Shown here: one piece after another, positions 48,120 through 61,167 of the stretch
How positions within the stretch are numbered: position 1 is the first letter of the stretch
Layout: every line of letters begins with the position of its first letter
Made by a program: the position numbers and the translations under genes
Source of the DNA: Corythucha ciliata
Lineage: Eukaryota > Arthropoda > Insecta > Hemiptera > Tingidae
Direction: 5' to 3'
DNA length: 64,000 nucleotides
NCBI GenBank assembly: GCA_038030265.1
Contig: CM075939.1
Span: forward strand, 28,873,253 to 28,937,252
Notes under the pieces: generated by a model
Told to the model about the DNA's origin: nothing
The model's database searches: none
What the model saw: the letters and a program-made list of their open reading frames with translations, nothing else

Positions 48120-48261
48120 CTAACAGATTTGATTTTCAAAACAATGTAAATAAAAACTTTAGACATGTACCTACATTATAAAAAAAAAAAAATATTTTCT
48201 GATGCATACAATAGTTTTCATTGAGTTTTGAAAAAAGGAAGTTATGCTGCCGCACCCTGTA

Positions 48262-49070
48262 TAACAAATATTATTACAACATGAATTAACAAAGAAATGT
48301 TGCAAGTATGTTATGCTTATTGTTCCATTAATCTTATTCGTGTGGTCAGTCTTGTCGTGGATCTATCTTCAGATGATAACACTGCCAAGTTTTCTAGTTT
48401 GAAACAGCTCCTCTGCCCCCCCCCCCACATCTAGCTAACTTGAAAATAGGCTGGAACAAAAAAGAAAATATTCTAGAAAAGAAGGAACTGCCTTGTATTT
48501 TTTAATTTTTTACTGTCCAAACATCACCCTCTTGCTTCTGCGTTTATTTATTCATTCATCATTCCTTGGCACGAAATTCCAAAAGGTGGTAGACCAAAAA
48601 ATATCCAGTGGGTCTGCACCTATTATTAAAAACCACGGACAGTTGGCACATTATAGCAGCGGCAGTGGGTCTACTTGTAATGCGGGGACGCTAGCAACAA
48701 AAAAAATAACCAATTGCATCCAATTTGTCACGATATTCATAAATTCTTCTTGGGAGATTTACCTACCATATTCGTTTTAATTTGTTTCAGGTAATTAGAG
48801 CTTGATACGTGGTTCTCTGCACGCAGGGTCCTTGAAGTTATAGCACGTAAGTGTTGAACCAATCCTTTTAATCGAGCTATTCCTATTATATTTCAGTGAT
48901 CAGATTTTCTCTATCCTCGTTGTAAAATTCCTAGTACGTTCTCGCACTATATACCGTCGTCCAACTTCAGAGTTTAGTAACTGATGGCTTCTCGCGCTAG
49001 TGAGAGAATGAATAAATTCCTGCACTAATGCAGGAATGAAATCAGATGCTATGGCAACTCATTAAACATT
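48262..49070. other. No supported feature
   Basis: Non-coding DNA with a C run at about 48417-48426; no exon or element was recognised. Confidence 0.4.
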
Positions 49071-49071
49071 A

Positions 49072-49425
49072 AGGACCTTATTCATAGTCGACACTTGAGA
49101 CGAGTATTTCCTTAAATTTCAGCTTTTAGGGCCGTATTCATAGACGTCACTCAAGCTGAGTATTTGCTTAAGTAGCTTCAAATCGGTCGTTCTAATAAGT
49201 GAATTCATAGTCCGTATTCATAGTCGTCACTTGAGTAAAGTTTTTACTTATTTCGATTCAAAACAGATGACTCACTTATTAGAACGACCGATTTGAAGCT
49301 ACTTAAGCAAATACTCAGCTTGAGTGACGTCTATGAATTCGGCCCTTAATCGGTCGTTCTGAATTGTGAATCACCTGTTTTTATTTAAAATAAGCAAATA
49401 ATCAGCTTCAGTGATGCATTGGCGG
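49072..49425. mobile_element. Nested MITE pair (GGCCCGTATTCATAG family)
   Basis: An outer copy starts TTAAGGACCTTATTCATAG (49072), is interrupted at 49129, and resumes at 49349 with ATCGGTCGTTCTGAATTG, running to about 49425. The inner element at 49129-49345 belongs to the same family. Confidence 0.65.
49129..49345. mobile_element. 217-bp foldback MITE, TTA duplication, inner copy
   Basis: Left GGGCCGTATTCATAGACGTC and right ...GACGTCTATGAATTCGGCCC are inverted over about 75 bp, flanked by TTA (49126-49128, 49346-49348). The centre carries an extra fragment of the same terminus (CCGTATTCATAGTCGTCAC near 49209), so it has itself been invaded or rearranged. Confidence 0.8.
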
Positions 49426-49544
49426 AGCGGACATCTCTATGAGGGCCCAGAATCGCTAAATGAGCAAGGAATATAATTTTTCCGTTCCGTTAAATGGCTT
49501 TTTCTAAATATCAGACACGAACGTGTCTCTATAAGAACCGTATC

Positions 49545-50435
49545 AATTTGCTTTTTCTCAATTTTAGCTTCGAATTAGCGCTTTTTCTCATTTTTCCCGC
49601 AAGTGAGCCCTTTTTATCAATTTTCGAAAATAGTATATTTCGGTCCAAGGGCGGTATAATGCTCAAGGGGACAGGCTGTCGTGGGAGACAGGAAGTGCCC
49701 GAGGTGAAGCCGAGGGCAGTTGTCGCCACAGATCGTAATGAAGAATACCGCCCGAGTGTTGTACGCTATTTTTTGTACAGCCGAAATTCATAATGATTAA
49801 TTATAATAATAAACATGAAAACCAATCTTCAAAGCCGCCTCGTTCAGAAGCTTTGTGCTATGAATCTGAGGAGTCTATATGCAAACAATCAAATTAATTC
49901 CTTCTAAAAATGAAGCAATTTGATAGGTAGCACGGACACCATAGACGCATAGCGTATGATGATGGATTTTGATAGCCATAATATGCTATCTGATACGAGA
50001 CGTGTAATGAGGTTCCAGCCCATTGGCTGGCCTCACATATGAATTATACACATTGGGTTCTTAAAGGAACTCACTCTTAAAGATAGGCTCACTATGTTTC
50101 ATGTTAGACTGACTAGATATGGTATATGCTTAATAAACTGAAGTGAACTGAAGAGCCCCACGAGAGATGCGATTTAATTTTTAGCCGCGAATTAGGGATT
50201 TATTTATCTTTTTGCTATAAAGTAGCATATTATCGCCGACAATTTTAGCGCTATTTCAAAACTTTTTGCTACGTGCTTACCCTAATGATTAGCACATTAG
50301 CTTGCTCTTCTCACTTTTAGCTGCCTATTATGGACCTACAGACATATGTGGTTAGGTATCTCGAATTGGTGTATTTTTCTTAATTGTAGCGGCTAATGAA
50401 CGCTTGTTCTCAATATTAGCCGCAAGTCAACGCTT
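49545..50435 (+). repeat. Degenerate minisatellite B, second locus
   Basis: Same unit as 22680-23310: GAATTAGCGCTTTTTCTCA at 49571, with neighbours, then 50175-50435 with AGCCGCGAATTAGGGAT, TTTTAGCTGCC, TAGCGGCTAATGAACGC and ATTAGCCGCAAGTCAACGC. It is interrupted by unrelated DNA (49650-50165) that contains a small inversion GGGCGGTAT/ATACCGCCC at 49649-49755. Confidence 0.55.
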
Positions 50436-50439
50436 AAAA

Positions 50440-53400
50440 ACATATGTATTGGGTTTAATTACCCCACGTATTTCTGTTTTCCAGATAGCCGGCCAGCCTA
50501 GCCTTGGTGGCCTAAGTTTTGTTTTGTTCAAAGAGGCGATGTTGGTTTTGAATGAGCCAACACCGCGAAATTACCCTCCGAATGAGACAAACTGGGAAAA
50601 TTTTGTTTGTGAAAGGAACCAGACGCGTTAAATTGCTATTAAAATGAACCAAAACGGTGGAAATTTCATCGTTGGAAAACAAATAATGAAATCCCGTGAA
50701 GTTGGATTTTTCCTGCCACTTCATACTTTCTGGAGCTTCAAAATAGTGATCAAGAGATCAAACTGTTGCATATTAAAGAAATAAAATCCATTTCTGTATG
50801 AGTACTTATGAACAATGTACGAATGAACGAGGAAGAATTGATTGCGAATTGCGATGAGAGGAACTAGGGGGGACTTGTACTCTTTCCGGTCTTGTGAAGA
50901 GGGGGTCGACGAGCGTTTTCGATGACCAAGAGTGCCACTAGCACGTTATCACTAAGAACTCATCTCATTCTTCATGATTTATGAGCGACCCTCCTTCGAA
51001 AGTGTGCTCCGGAGTGTGAGAGCGTCGCTATCTGTGTAATTTAGAATGGTAGGGGCTGAAAGCTGGTTATTACAGTTGAGAAAAAAGTTTCGATAGTTCC
51101 TTATTTTATCTTTTTAAAGGGCTAAGTAGAGCGGACTAATAACATTCGTTATTGAGAATATTAACGATCCATTTTAAAACAACGCTGAACCCAGTAAGTG
51201 CAGCTAATTAGCGTCAGAATATCAGACTTGTTAACTGTTTAGTCTTTGAACCTTTTTTTTATTGTATGAAAGTTGATCTGGAGACGTCAGACCAAATGTT
51301 ATGCGGTTAAAAGGGCTCTGACAAAAAATAGAAGATGCTCATGAAACCTTTTTTTATTAAGGTCTAAAATCGTATTATGTACAATACATATTTTTTTAAT
51401 TACTTCGTTGTTTTGTCCTAGTTAAATGTGTGCCCTGGATAGAAATGAGTTTTTACACTCTACCCTATTTTTCGGAGGAGAGATAAAAATGTAAAATGAG
51501 ATAGCACTGGTGAGTTCGATACTAAAGCGACTTTCCATTAACTCACAGCGCTTGAGTTGTCGATAGCAGCAGCAAGCGTCGTTTACGACTTTTCCTCCAC
51601 CTGAAGTTAAGAAGAAGACACAGACTGGATCTAAAGAAACGGGAGGGGACCCTATCTCACTGAATTTAACACTTTTTACGGAGCATTAATTTTATTGTTC
51701 GGAAAGTTCAAACCGACTTTCTGAGGTTTATTCTGATAGTTAAAATTTTCTCTGAATACACAAGATATCTGTTGGTTGGCTGAAAAGAATTGTAGAGAGA
51801 AAATCATTAAGAGCTTGCGTAATAAAGGATAATGCTGCGAAAATGGTTAAACATATCCTAATTGCTATACCCAGACCCCTTTTCCCTCATAATTACTTCT
51901 CGCGGTGTAATGAAAATGGCACACTGTCAGTCCTTACCAAGAAGCCTTCCTTGGCCCTCCCCCCCATACATTGTGTGCTTCTTGAGGCTTTCTTTTGGTC
52001 ACTGTTCCAACCAAGTCACGTCTACGTTTCCTTTTCGATGATTGGTTTGAGTGTTTATGTCGATCACGTCGTCACCCTTCCTCCAACCCGTGACCCGGCG
52101 TACCCACCTCAATCTCTACTTCTCCAGTCAAGCAAAAGAATCACGGGTTGGTGGGGGGAAAAAAGTAGAAGGAGAGATATTATTGGTGGGATGACTAAAG
52201 GTGAAAAGCGTAGATTGAACCTGATTGTCTTATGCCTGACATAGTCTTTACAGAACTTGTGTTTCACCTTTTTAATTTAGTCTTACCCCCTCCCGTACAT
52301 TTAAATATTTAAATCAGCACGGGGAGTGAGTGCACATGATTGGTCTTTCATTCCGCTTTAAGCCTCATTAATACTATTAGACGCGGTCCAGAGTTTTCTT
52401 TAGATCCAGCTCGTGCCGGAGGACAAAGCAACATCTCCAACTCTATCAGGACGCGTGACTCGGCACGCGAACAGCAAGGGACAAAAAAAAATGAAGCTCT
52501 GATGAACTATGGATTTTTAGTTGGTCTGACTTGTCAGTTCATCTTCATTTGTAAACGAATGTACCTACCTACGCGAGGAAAATAAAGTAAAAATCAGCAT
52601 TGCTGTGGAACTTTGTGAAATGTTGAGGGAGGAATCGTTTATAAATGAAACCGACCAATCTGATATTTCCCCTTTGCTAACCGGTGGGAATAGACTGTAG
52701 GGAAGGCAATTCCCTTGTTAATCGACGGATTCATGCAAATTTATTTAACCGTGTTTTAATGTGGCAAACTTTCGAATGTAGGTAGGTACATTTTTATTTG
52801 AAAACGTAGAATTTTGTTTGCTACAAAAGAAAAAAGTTGTACTATTCTGACGTATTGCTGTGCCCCCTGCCTACTCACTGTCCTGCTATATTCTCTTAAT
52901 ATTGTTTTTTTTTCCCCTGCATCGGAGGCTATAACCATCGCATCGGGCTTATTCATTCGTGCCTTACCAGGTTCCCAACCCACCTCCGCCTCGAAAAACG
53001 ACCCAAGAGAAGGATAAAATTGTTCACGTTTTGCTTCAATACACCCTGCCTCCCCTTCTTCATGCATTCTTGGCCATTATAAGGGTGAAAATGAGCGAGG
53101 CTCGAATAAAGAAGGACGTCATCAGTAACTGCAACAGGCTATACATGCACGCTCCCCGCGCCGGACCCCTTCGTCATTAAAAAAAAAGATAAAGAAAAAT
53201 ATTGGATATTTTCCTGGCGGAGGGCCAGTTATATGCGCTCCATTTATTCGATTTGACAGATTATCAAAGAAAGAAATAGGGAATTTTAGTCGTTTTCTTG
53301 AACAATACCACTATGCCCAGCCTTCCCATCATACATCGAGGGCGACCAGCGTGGCCCTAGCGCTTCCCTAAATCTCGCGTCTGCCCACCTCCTCTAACTA

Positions 53401-53665
53401 TAACTACATTTAGTAAGAGAAGGCTCTGCACCTGGGGGAGGCACTGTTCGGTGTCATGGTGGACCCTGGAACTAATTGATCTTCACCACGCTAGTGAAAT
53501 CCCTGGGGGTGTGGCTCTCCCAAACACTATGCTATCCAGTCCTCAGTTGAACGCGTTACTTCCATAGCTGCAGCAATCGGGCAGAAACTCCACAGGCTAT
53601 ACATGCGGGGTCCTAGTCACCGCAGACGTCTACCTACTGTTCTACCATTTTCTTGTCTATCCTTA
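50440..53665. other. No supported gene
   Basis: Non-coding by inspection. The largest frame (51843-52244, +) is unrecognised and lacks codon-like regularity. An inverted pair of GAATGTACCTACCTAC-type words lies at 52557 and 52774. Confidence 0.4.
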
Positions 53666-54041
53666 AGCCCGGTTTCCACTTGAACCTTTTTGCCGTTCCG
53701 TACCAGCGTTCCATACCAGTTTGGTATGGAACGACTTGAAAATGACATGCCGTATCATTGCAGCGTTGCGTTCCTTATACCCGTATCATTTGAAGGAACG
53801 GGTGGGATACGCGTTCCTTCTTCCTTCAGTTTCACGTTCTCGCGGCGAACCACGTTTCCACTGGACTATGCGCGTTCCATTCCTTTCCTTTGATGGTTCG
53901 GGCAAAAACCGACTCTATAGCGGGTCGACCCGTTCCATTCTTTTTCCCCCTCAAAAGATCGGCGCGTATCAGTTTAAAGCCCAGTTTAAAGGTCTAGAGT
54001 GGTATGGAACGGGTTAAAAAGATACAAGTGGAAACCGGGCT
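53666..54041. mobile_element. 376-bp Harbinger-like MITE (AGCCCGGTTTCCACTTG), TTA duplication
   Basis: The termini AGCCCGGTTTCCACTTG and CAAGTGGAAACCGGGCT are perfect inverted copies, flanked by TTA (53663-53665, 54042-54044). Inside, GTTCCATACC and its complement GGTATGGAAC recur several times (53709, 53726, 54001), plausible subterminal protein-binding repeats. It is non-coding. Confidence 0.88.
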
Positions 54042-54364
54042 TTAGTTACGTACAGTGCCTCTATGTAGTGATATAACCGCGATCGCTAATATGGGTCAGA
54101 ACTCTGCAGCGGGACTTTCTCGTAAGTCTACAGTCCACACACGCCACGACGCCATACCTGGAGTTGAAAAAAAAACAAAAACTGCGGCATAAAGCCGGCC
54201 GATCTGGCACTGGATGGAGCCATATTGAAGCACCATGATCTGACGACCTAACGTCATAATCACGACCTCTCTCCAAGCTACTGGAGACCCATCGTCCGGC
54301 TTCAGGACCCTCAAACCCTTGCAGAACCCCCATCTTATGGCGTAGATATTGTGGGATTTTTTTT

Positions 54365-54624
54365 GTACATATATAATCACGAAGAGAAATTGTCTTCCCA
54401 CACGTCTTTTTTATTATTCCTAACTTTTGTTTTTGATTTGGGGAATTTTTGGGGATTTGTTTTTGTCTGTGGCACACACGCACTGTGCTCTACACGAAAA
54501 AAATTTTTTAGAGGTTTTTGGCAAGAATTCGTTTTCCCCGAAGATGGTTTCCTTGTAGACCGAAAACCGGTTAGGAATAATAAAAAAGACGTGGGGGAAG
54601 ACAATATCTCTTCGTGATTATGTA
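54365..54624. mobile_element. 260-bp inverted-repeat element with hammerhead-like core
   Basis: The arms 54365-54423 and 54572-54624 are inverted copies (left ATAATCACGAAGAGAAATTG..., right ...CTCTTCGTGATTATGTAC). Just before the right arm, 54536-54574 reads CCCGAAGATGG...GACCGAAAACCGGTTAGG, matching the order of a hammerhead core in decayed form. The layout is the same as in the element at 61949-62609. Confidence 0.75.
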
Positions 54625-54629
54625 CCCCT

Positions 54630-57600
54630 TGCAGAACCAGTATAGTCAAATATGGCCTACAAAGAACATGGCAACAGCACTGGGACATGGACACTACAGC
54701 TCGTCGCGTCGCACCCACAGCCTTCTACGGGCTGGAGGGTTGCGATCCTCCTTTCACGGCCCCCTTGTGCTTTCCACGTCCGGCTACATTACTTCCGGAG
54801 ACGTGCCTCCCCCCCCCCTCCCACGGAACTCTTCGACGCACGCCTCGTACGGTGATGTCCGTACAGCCACTTGTCATCAACCGTGGTTTCACTATTTCCG
54901 CAACAGCAACAGCACTCTGCGGCTTGCAAGCTTCGCCTCTAATGTTTCATATATTGTAATCGTGATTTCGCGTCAGAAACCTGTACCTACTTGTTATAGG
55001 TATTAGTGGGTAATTCTGTTGTTATCTACTATTACAAATTACTTATACACCTTCTCGTCTACTCACTTTTACTTCCATGTTCCTTTCGGGAACGGAAATA
55101 TGATGTTCGTGAAAAAAATCGAGTCCGAGCTGACATCACATTCATCATGTATTTTTAACGGTTATTTATTCTTGTCAGAATCAGAATTTTCGCCGATATA
55201 GGATAATTTATATCCTGTAACTGAAAATTATTCCCCAGAAAAGGTAATTTTGACTCATTTTCCTTTCTAACACTTCCCATCACGGCCTCACTACTTACAA
55301 TTAGTTGATGGCTGAACATTTTACCCACAAACTCAACTTTTCAATAACAAAATAATTTGCTTTTAGGTACCTTAAGAATCAGAGCTTGTATCCCCCCCCC
55401 CCGCTAATTTGCGTTTAACCGTCAATCAGGACTATTTCCCCACATTGTAATTCCCAGTTCTGGTTACAGGAGAAATTCGAGGGTCGAGAAGTTTAGTATC
55501 GAGCCACTTAATACTTATTCTCCTAAAAATCAAATCGTCAATTATGCCATTTCAATTATTACCCAACGCAATAACGGACGTTTCGCTGTGGTCCGCATCA
55601 AATTGTTCGCGCAGATTTTGGCTTATAAGACTGTTTCTGAATTTTCAGTTCAAAGATCGTCACACATATGCGGCAGATGTGAGCCACATTTTTTTAATTT
55701 TTTCCCTTATTGGCTCTCCCCCAGGAGATTTAATCTCTTGTTTATTTAATGTACACTGTCTCTACGACATCCACATGTGACCAAGAGCCCTTTCGATGCC
55801 GTGCCTTCAACCCTTCTAGAAGGAGGGTGACCGCCGAAAAATCTCGGTCCCTCTCCCTTCTATCCCTTAATAGCTTATTCTAAAACTGAAGGGGAACACT
55901 ATGGTAGGGCTTCCACCATCCCCACCCCCATATCTACCAGTATTCCCGATCGATTATCAAATTTTCAAGAAGGGTTAATTGGTAGGAACGAGATGTTTGG
56001 TAAGAGCTGAGGCGAAATATGGAGGGTTTACTTCAGGGAAAAGACCGTAGGTCCGTTTTATCCAACGAGTGTAAACAGTTAGTATAACGACTGTTTGCTC
56101 TATGCGGAGTGTTCATCCCACTCTTGGTAAATAGTACTCCATTGCACCGTCTTGCTTCATCATAAGCGCACACAATTCCTCAATTTCCCCAAGAAGACTA
56201 ACCTCTCTATACTCTTGTTAAGACTCGCTTGTTTCTTCCACTCACTCGGTGGTTCTCTCACTCCTCTACCCTATGCATGATAGAGTCCAATTAGTTGATT
56301 TTTCTATTATTTAATGGGGTTTTTCTGCCGATTGAAAACATTAGAGAAACCCATTGAAGTCAAGAGGATGTGAAAGTATCCTGAACATGAAAACTTTTTT
56401 TTTTTTTTTTTGTATCGTGGGACAGAGGACTTAAAGCTCTGAGTCTACTGAAGGGTGGGCCTCCCTTTCGCCTTTTCGGTCTTCCTGCATTTCCTCAAGG
56501 GGTTTTTGTACAAAACAAACCATCCAGAAAAAATCACTTCAAGCTTTTTGGACGTACGTGTATATAAATAGACTTTGACACGCCATATATGGAAATACTA
56601 TAAATCTGAAAAGGAATGAGTGGCTAAGGCACCTAAAAACCGTGTAGTGGGAGTACCAGAATAAACGTAAACTTTGTTTTTTTCGTGTTTTTAACCCTCC
56701 ATAAGAAAATGTGGAGGGGAACGATTGTGCCGTGGATAGTTTTCACTCTAAACTTGAAAGCAACACCCCGCGTTAGAAGCGTTATCGAAACGTGAATGAA
56801 GTTGTGTGGTCGTTGGTTTGGGGGGGGGGGGCTGGAGACGGCACGGTCGAATAAACATTTTGATATATCAACTGGATGTAACATTCAAATGTATTTTGCT
56901 TTGTCTATTGTGCGTCAAGTAGACTGTGAGGGTATATGTATACTAGTGAAGTTGCAACTAATAAACAAGATTATTTGATAGTAAGAAAAAAACATGCACC
57001 TGAATTTATATCCAATTAATCAAAAATTGCCAGCCCTAAAGAAGTAAAGTAGAGAGGGTGACTTCCAACATCAAAATTACAAGTGCTCTCCAATTCCAGC
57101 GGCTTTTCACTACAATAGGGCACAATAGGGGCACAATGAGAAAGAGCAAAAGTCAAGTGGCTAGAGATAATGGTGTTCGAGGGGTAAGAGGAAAGACAGT
57201 CGAAAATTGACGAAAAGTTGAATGGCTGGTTGAGAAAAAAAAAAAAAACCTGGTCTAACGAGATTGGTAATTAACTTGATTGTTAGACTGATTTCTGGCT
57301 GGAATCCTGATGTCCCTCTCTATCTCCTCACCAACACGAACTTTAAGGTTTATTTGATCGTGTTTATCTTCTTTAAAGGAGCCTCCAATTTATTGAAGAA
57401 TATTTTAATATTTTATGAGTTCTGCTACGAAATAAGAAGGGAAAACTTTTCAAGCAACCTCTTTTTCCTCCAAGTTTAAGCGATTTAATTAACATAGCTC
57501 AATATATGAGCAACTGCAAAACTTGAGTGAACTTGGAGGGATGAGAAGGAAAGTAATTATTTCATTCCTGTCCTTCCCCCTTACGTTTTCTAGAAAAAAA

Positions 57601-59499
57601 ATTCTTGATAGATAAGGAAACGTATCTAATATTCATCCCTATAAGTCTCCACCCTTCAACATCTGAGCCTCCCCTATTGCTCGAAGTTGTGGAAAAAACA
57701 AAAAAACAAAACAGAAACAAAAAAACTACTCGCACGCACACAAAGCCCCGAGGGTCTTGGATACCTTGTGAATTGTAAACGTATAGAATCGTTTTGGTGA
57801 ATCCGCCTTTGTCAGAGATATCCAACAAATAAATTGCTTGTTACTTTTCCCAAACCTTGAGGCTTTCCTCTTTTCAGTCTTTTTTGCTCGCTCCTCACGC
57901 CCAAAGCCATTTTCCGTACCTATAGCTAATGCCTGTAGACTTCAGGTTTTATATTTTGCGTGTTAAAAAATCAACGCGTGTACTATAAGGGGGAGGATTT
58001 ACAAGAGGTGAAGGCGGTCAAATATTAACAGACTGGAAAGATAACCGCGTTAAAATCGTGGTGTTGGCCGCGTGGGGGGGGGGGGTACAGAAGTTTTCTC
58101 TTCCCCCTATATGCCTTCTCCTTGGTCTTCATCTCTTTTTCTGGGAAGGATAGCGGAAAGATTAAAAGGAATAGGGGAAACCTCTGTGTCAGTGAGAGGG
58201 AGGAAGAAGAGCCAAGATAGTCCCCCTCTCTACCAGGCGCCTGCTTTTTAAAGTCTAGGTGGCAAAAGAAGGATAGAGGGGAAAAAGAGTTTTAAGGGAT
58301 GATGATGAAGTTGGAAGATAAAGTAAAATATATGACGCCTTGCGGAGCGCAGAACCTCTCCTGTTTTTTTCTTCTTCGTCAAGCGACTTTTTTATATTTT
58401 TCTTGCGTTATTATTATTACCGTTGAAGTTGAAGGGAGCCCACCCCTTAGGAAGTAAGTGGTAAGAAAGAGATCATTTAGATCTTTTCTGCCTCCTTTTA
58501 CTCTTGAAAATTGACTAATGGGCTGAACGAAAAGAAAGAAATTCTCAGTGGATAGAACCAAGATACAACAAAGAAAAACCTTTCTCCGAAAAAGTGCCGT
58601 CAGCTCCACTGATACCTCCATTTTGCTTGAGAAAATACTATCCTATATTATTTTTCAACGTCGAGCTCCTTCGAATATTTCCCGAATTGATATTATTTTT
58701 GGATTTCATAAGCTGATTTTTTTTCGATTTGGAAAAACGGGGTGTTTAAGATTAGAGTCGCCAGGCGTCCTCGGTCTTTGACTATCTTCCTCTTTAGAAT
58801 TCTGTCCGTGTAAATTTTCCTCCTTAATCAATATAATATTGCCTGTTCTCCCTACAATTGAGGCGGCGGGGGAAACGATGTTTTTAAATTTAATAACAAG
58901 AGCCCGAAAGGACCGTATTGCCAAAATAAAGACAGATGGAGAGAAATATTAAGCCAAAAGAATACTCGGTGTTGAAGAATGACACATCCAGATCCAGATA
59001 CACAAACGCCTTGCATGATCTATACATTACAAGTGCTTTTGTGTCATTTGGGTCACTCATTTGGAAACCGGATTGATGGTTTTGTTAAAACAGAAAGGGA
59101 AACTTTGAAAAGTTACCCATGATGCCAAAATGATTAGAATGAGGAGGGCTCACTTATGACGTCCACGCCTCTGGAGTATTCCGCCTGTTTAAAACAAATT
59201 GACAGATTGAGAATGCAGTTGGCGTTCTGTTTCATTTTTATAAATATAATCAGAATACCCCAGAGACTTCATTGTGAGCCCACCTTATTCTGATCACCTT
59301 GCTACGATGCATTACTGTATCACGGTTGTTTGATGCAGGAAGGTGTTGGGTTAGCATTTCGTATTTTGGGTGAGGGCAGAAGTTGCCGGCACGAGACGCT
59401 ATAGTATCTCGTATAGTATCGTACGCTATTTTTTCTACAGTCGTTAATTTTTATCATTTCCGAAAATTATAACTGCACATACCACCAAACCTCTAGCTC
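54630..59499. other. No supported gene
   Basis: Non-coding by inspection, with C runs at 54809 and 55391, T at about 56397-56411, G at 56820 and G at 58075. No exon or transposon was recognised. Confidence 0.4.
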
Positions 59500-61167
59500 T
59501 GGCCCTCCACACACGGGTCGTCTCGTTCTCAGCTCGAACTCAACGCGATTTACTTTTTAACATTGTTTTCAATGTAAATGAATTTGTTCCACACACGGGT
59601 CGTCTCGTTCCCGTCTCGAACTCGAAGTGATTTTTCTCGAATGTATTAAAACCGTCTTCACACGGGTCGTTTTCCTCGTCTCGAACTCGATGCGATTTCG
59701 CCTCCGCAGTGTTAGATCAATACGTATATAGTAAATAGTTTATCATAATGGTCGTTTTGCTCTCGTCTTGGACTCAAAGAGCTCTCGTCTTTCTCGTTTT
59801 TCCATGCGACGTGTTTGGTACGAGGAATCACGTGTGCTTTCGTTTTCAACGGAGCATAGAGGTAAATTTTTATTTCTGCGGAATACAAAAATAGGAAACG
59901 ACAGAATAGTGGCAAAATTCAGCCCAACTTCAAAAGAGGCTCAAAAAATTTATTTTGATGTATTATTAGAGGATTCGAAGAATCTGCAACGATACGGGGT
60001 GGCCAACATCTTCTTAAGAGAGGCTAGACGTTGGCCATCTCATCCCTTTGTGGGGTGTACCTCACCGGGGTAGTTTTGTGTGTTGAATCGATAAAAAATA
60101 ATCCCAAGTCCGAGGGATGATCACTTCTCGAGTTATGGCATAATTTGTAGGGAATTTGCAAAGTTTTTTCTCTCCTATATCAGTTTTTCAGAGTACATTT
60201 CTTTTACGTACCCCGTAAAAAACCCCCACCGTATGAAAAATACGGGTCATTTGATCGTGACTGGCACCTGCGCAGGACGTTTTTTAATGATCTAGGATAT
60301 GACACTTCTGAGATCGACAGACATTTTCCGTTTGGAGGCAAACACACCTTTGGGCTGCTTGAAAACGGCTGGCAAGTGTAAAAATTGGTTCTTCGCAAAC
60401 AATAAACTAGAAAACCACCATCGCCTTCTAATTTCGAATGAAGCCTTGGCTGCTTACTAAGCCTCGAAATTTCACATTTTTTAAAGATCGCTCATGGCGC
60501 TATCTACCATGAAAATGGATTGCGTTGTTGGTTTCGTAACGTATTGGTCGTGGGAAACGAATTTTTACTCTTGTCAGTCGTTTTCAAATCAACCAAAGGC
60601 GTGTTTGCCAACAGCTAGCTCTGCTCTGAGCCCCTGTCCCACTGAAAATTTCTGGTGATCTCAGAAGTGTTTATCTCCTAGGCCAGAAAAACGTCTTGTG
60701 CAGGTGCAGGATCAAATAACCTGGATTTTTCATACTAGACTATTGGGCTCCTTGGATGGATTCAAATTAAAAATAAAACATAAACTAGTTTACGCTTAAG
60801 GAAAGGTTGTGCACAATATAATATGACCCAACACAGTTGTTCTCAACAGAATCGTTCGATTTAACGCTACTCTTCTGCCTTCTTAACGTAGATTCACAAT
60901 TGATCCCGTTAAATCATTCGTATACATTTCGTGGATATTGTGGATGTGACATAATATTTAACAAGCAGGAACAGTCATCTTTCACCTTGGATTACTGGAA
61001 CTTAGCGAAACGAAGCTTGAAGACTCATGAAGAATTAAAAAAAAATGTTTATTTTTCTAGACACCCTCATTTCACAGATGCGAAAATCACAAAGTTCGAG
61101 CAAGACGAGCACTTCGATTCCGCATCGAGTTCGAGCAGAAAACGAGACGACCCGTGCGTGGAGGGCT
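59500..61167. mobile_element. 1.67-kb foldback element with repeated ends (CACACGGGTCGTCTCG)
   Basis: Left GGCCCTCCACACACGGGTCG and right ...CGACCCGTGCGTGGAGGGCT-TTA are inverted copies. The left end carries three tandem-like subunits (from about 59508, 59589 and 59657), each with CACACGGGTCGT and a later TCGAACTCGA-type word; the right end has the complementary TCGAGTTCGAGC. The two open frames inside (59768-60073, 60837-61271) overlap these subterminal repeats and resemble no transposase I know. Confidence 0.7.
60230..60742. mobile_element. 513-bp foldback nested in the 59500-61167 element
   Basis: The arms 60230-60315 and 60655-60742 are inverted copies at moderate identity (left TATGAAAAATACGGGTCATT..., right ...GGATTTTTCATACTA; both contain ACTTCTGAGATC or its complement). 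Older than its host by divergence, or repeatedly rearranged. Confidence 0.6.

Larger units (their letters stand above)
47472..48259. mobile_element. 788-bp near-perfect palindromic mariner-like element
   Basis: The arms 47472-47837 and 47892-48259 are inverted copies differing at only a few sites, both ending in CAGGGTGCGGCAGCATAAC. Each arm carries the same transposase C-terminal fragment, so the structure is two 3' ends joined head to head. The 54-bp loop (47838-47891) is itself a slightly diverged direct copy of 47604-47658. Confidence 0.92.

Noticed and set aside
52686..52771. Dok-7 exon 3 candidate at ATAG|ACTGTAGG
   Set aside because: The frame gives DCREGNSL, which does not continue the Dok-7 PH domain.
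56919..56978. Dok-7 exon 3 candidate at GTAG|ACTGTGAGG
   Set aside because: The frame gives DCEGICIL and soon stops; no resemblance to the expected PH strand.
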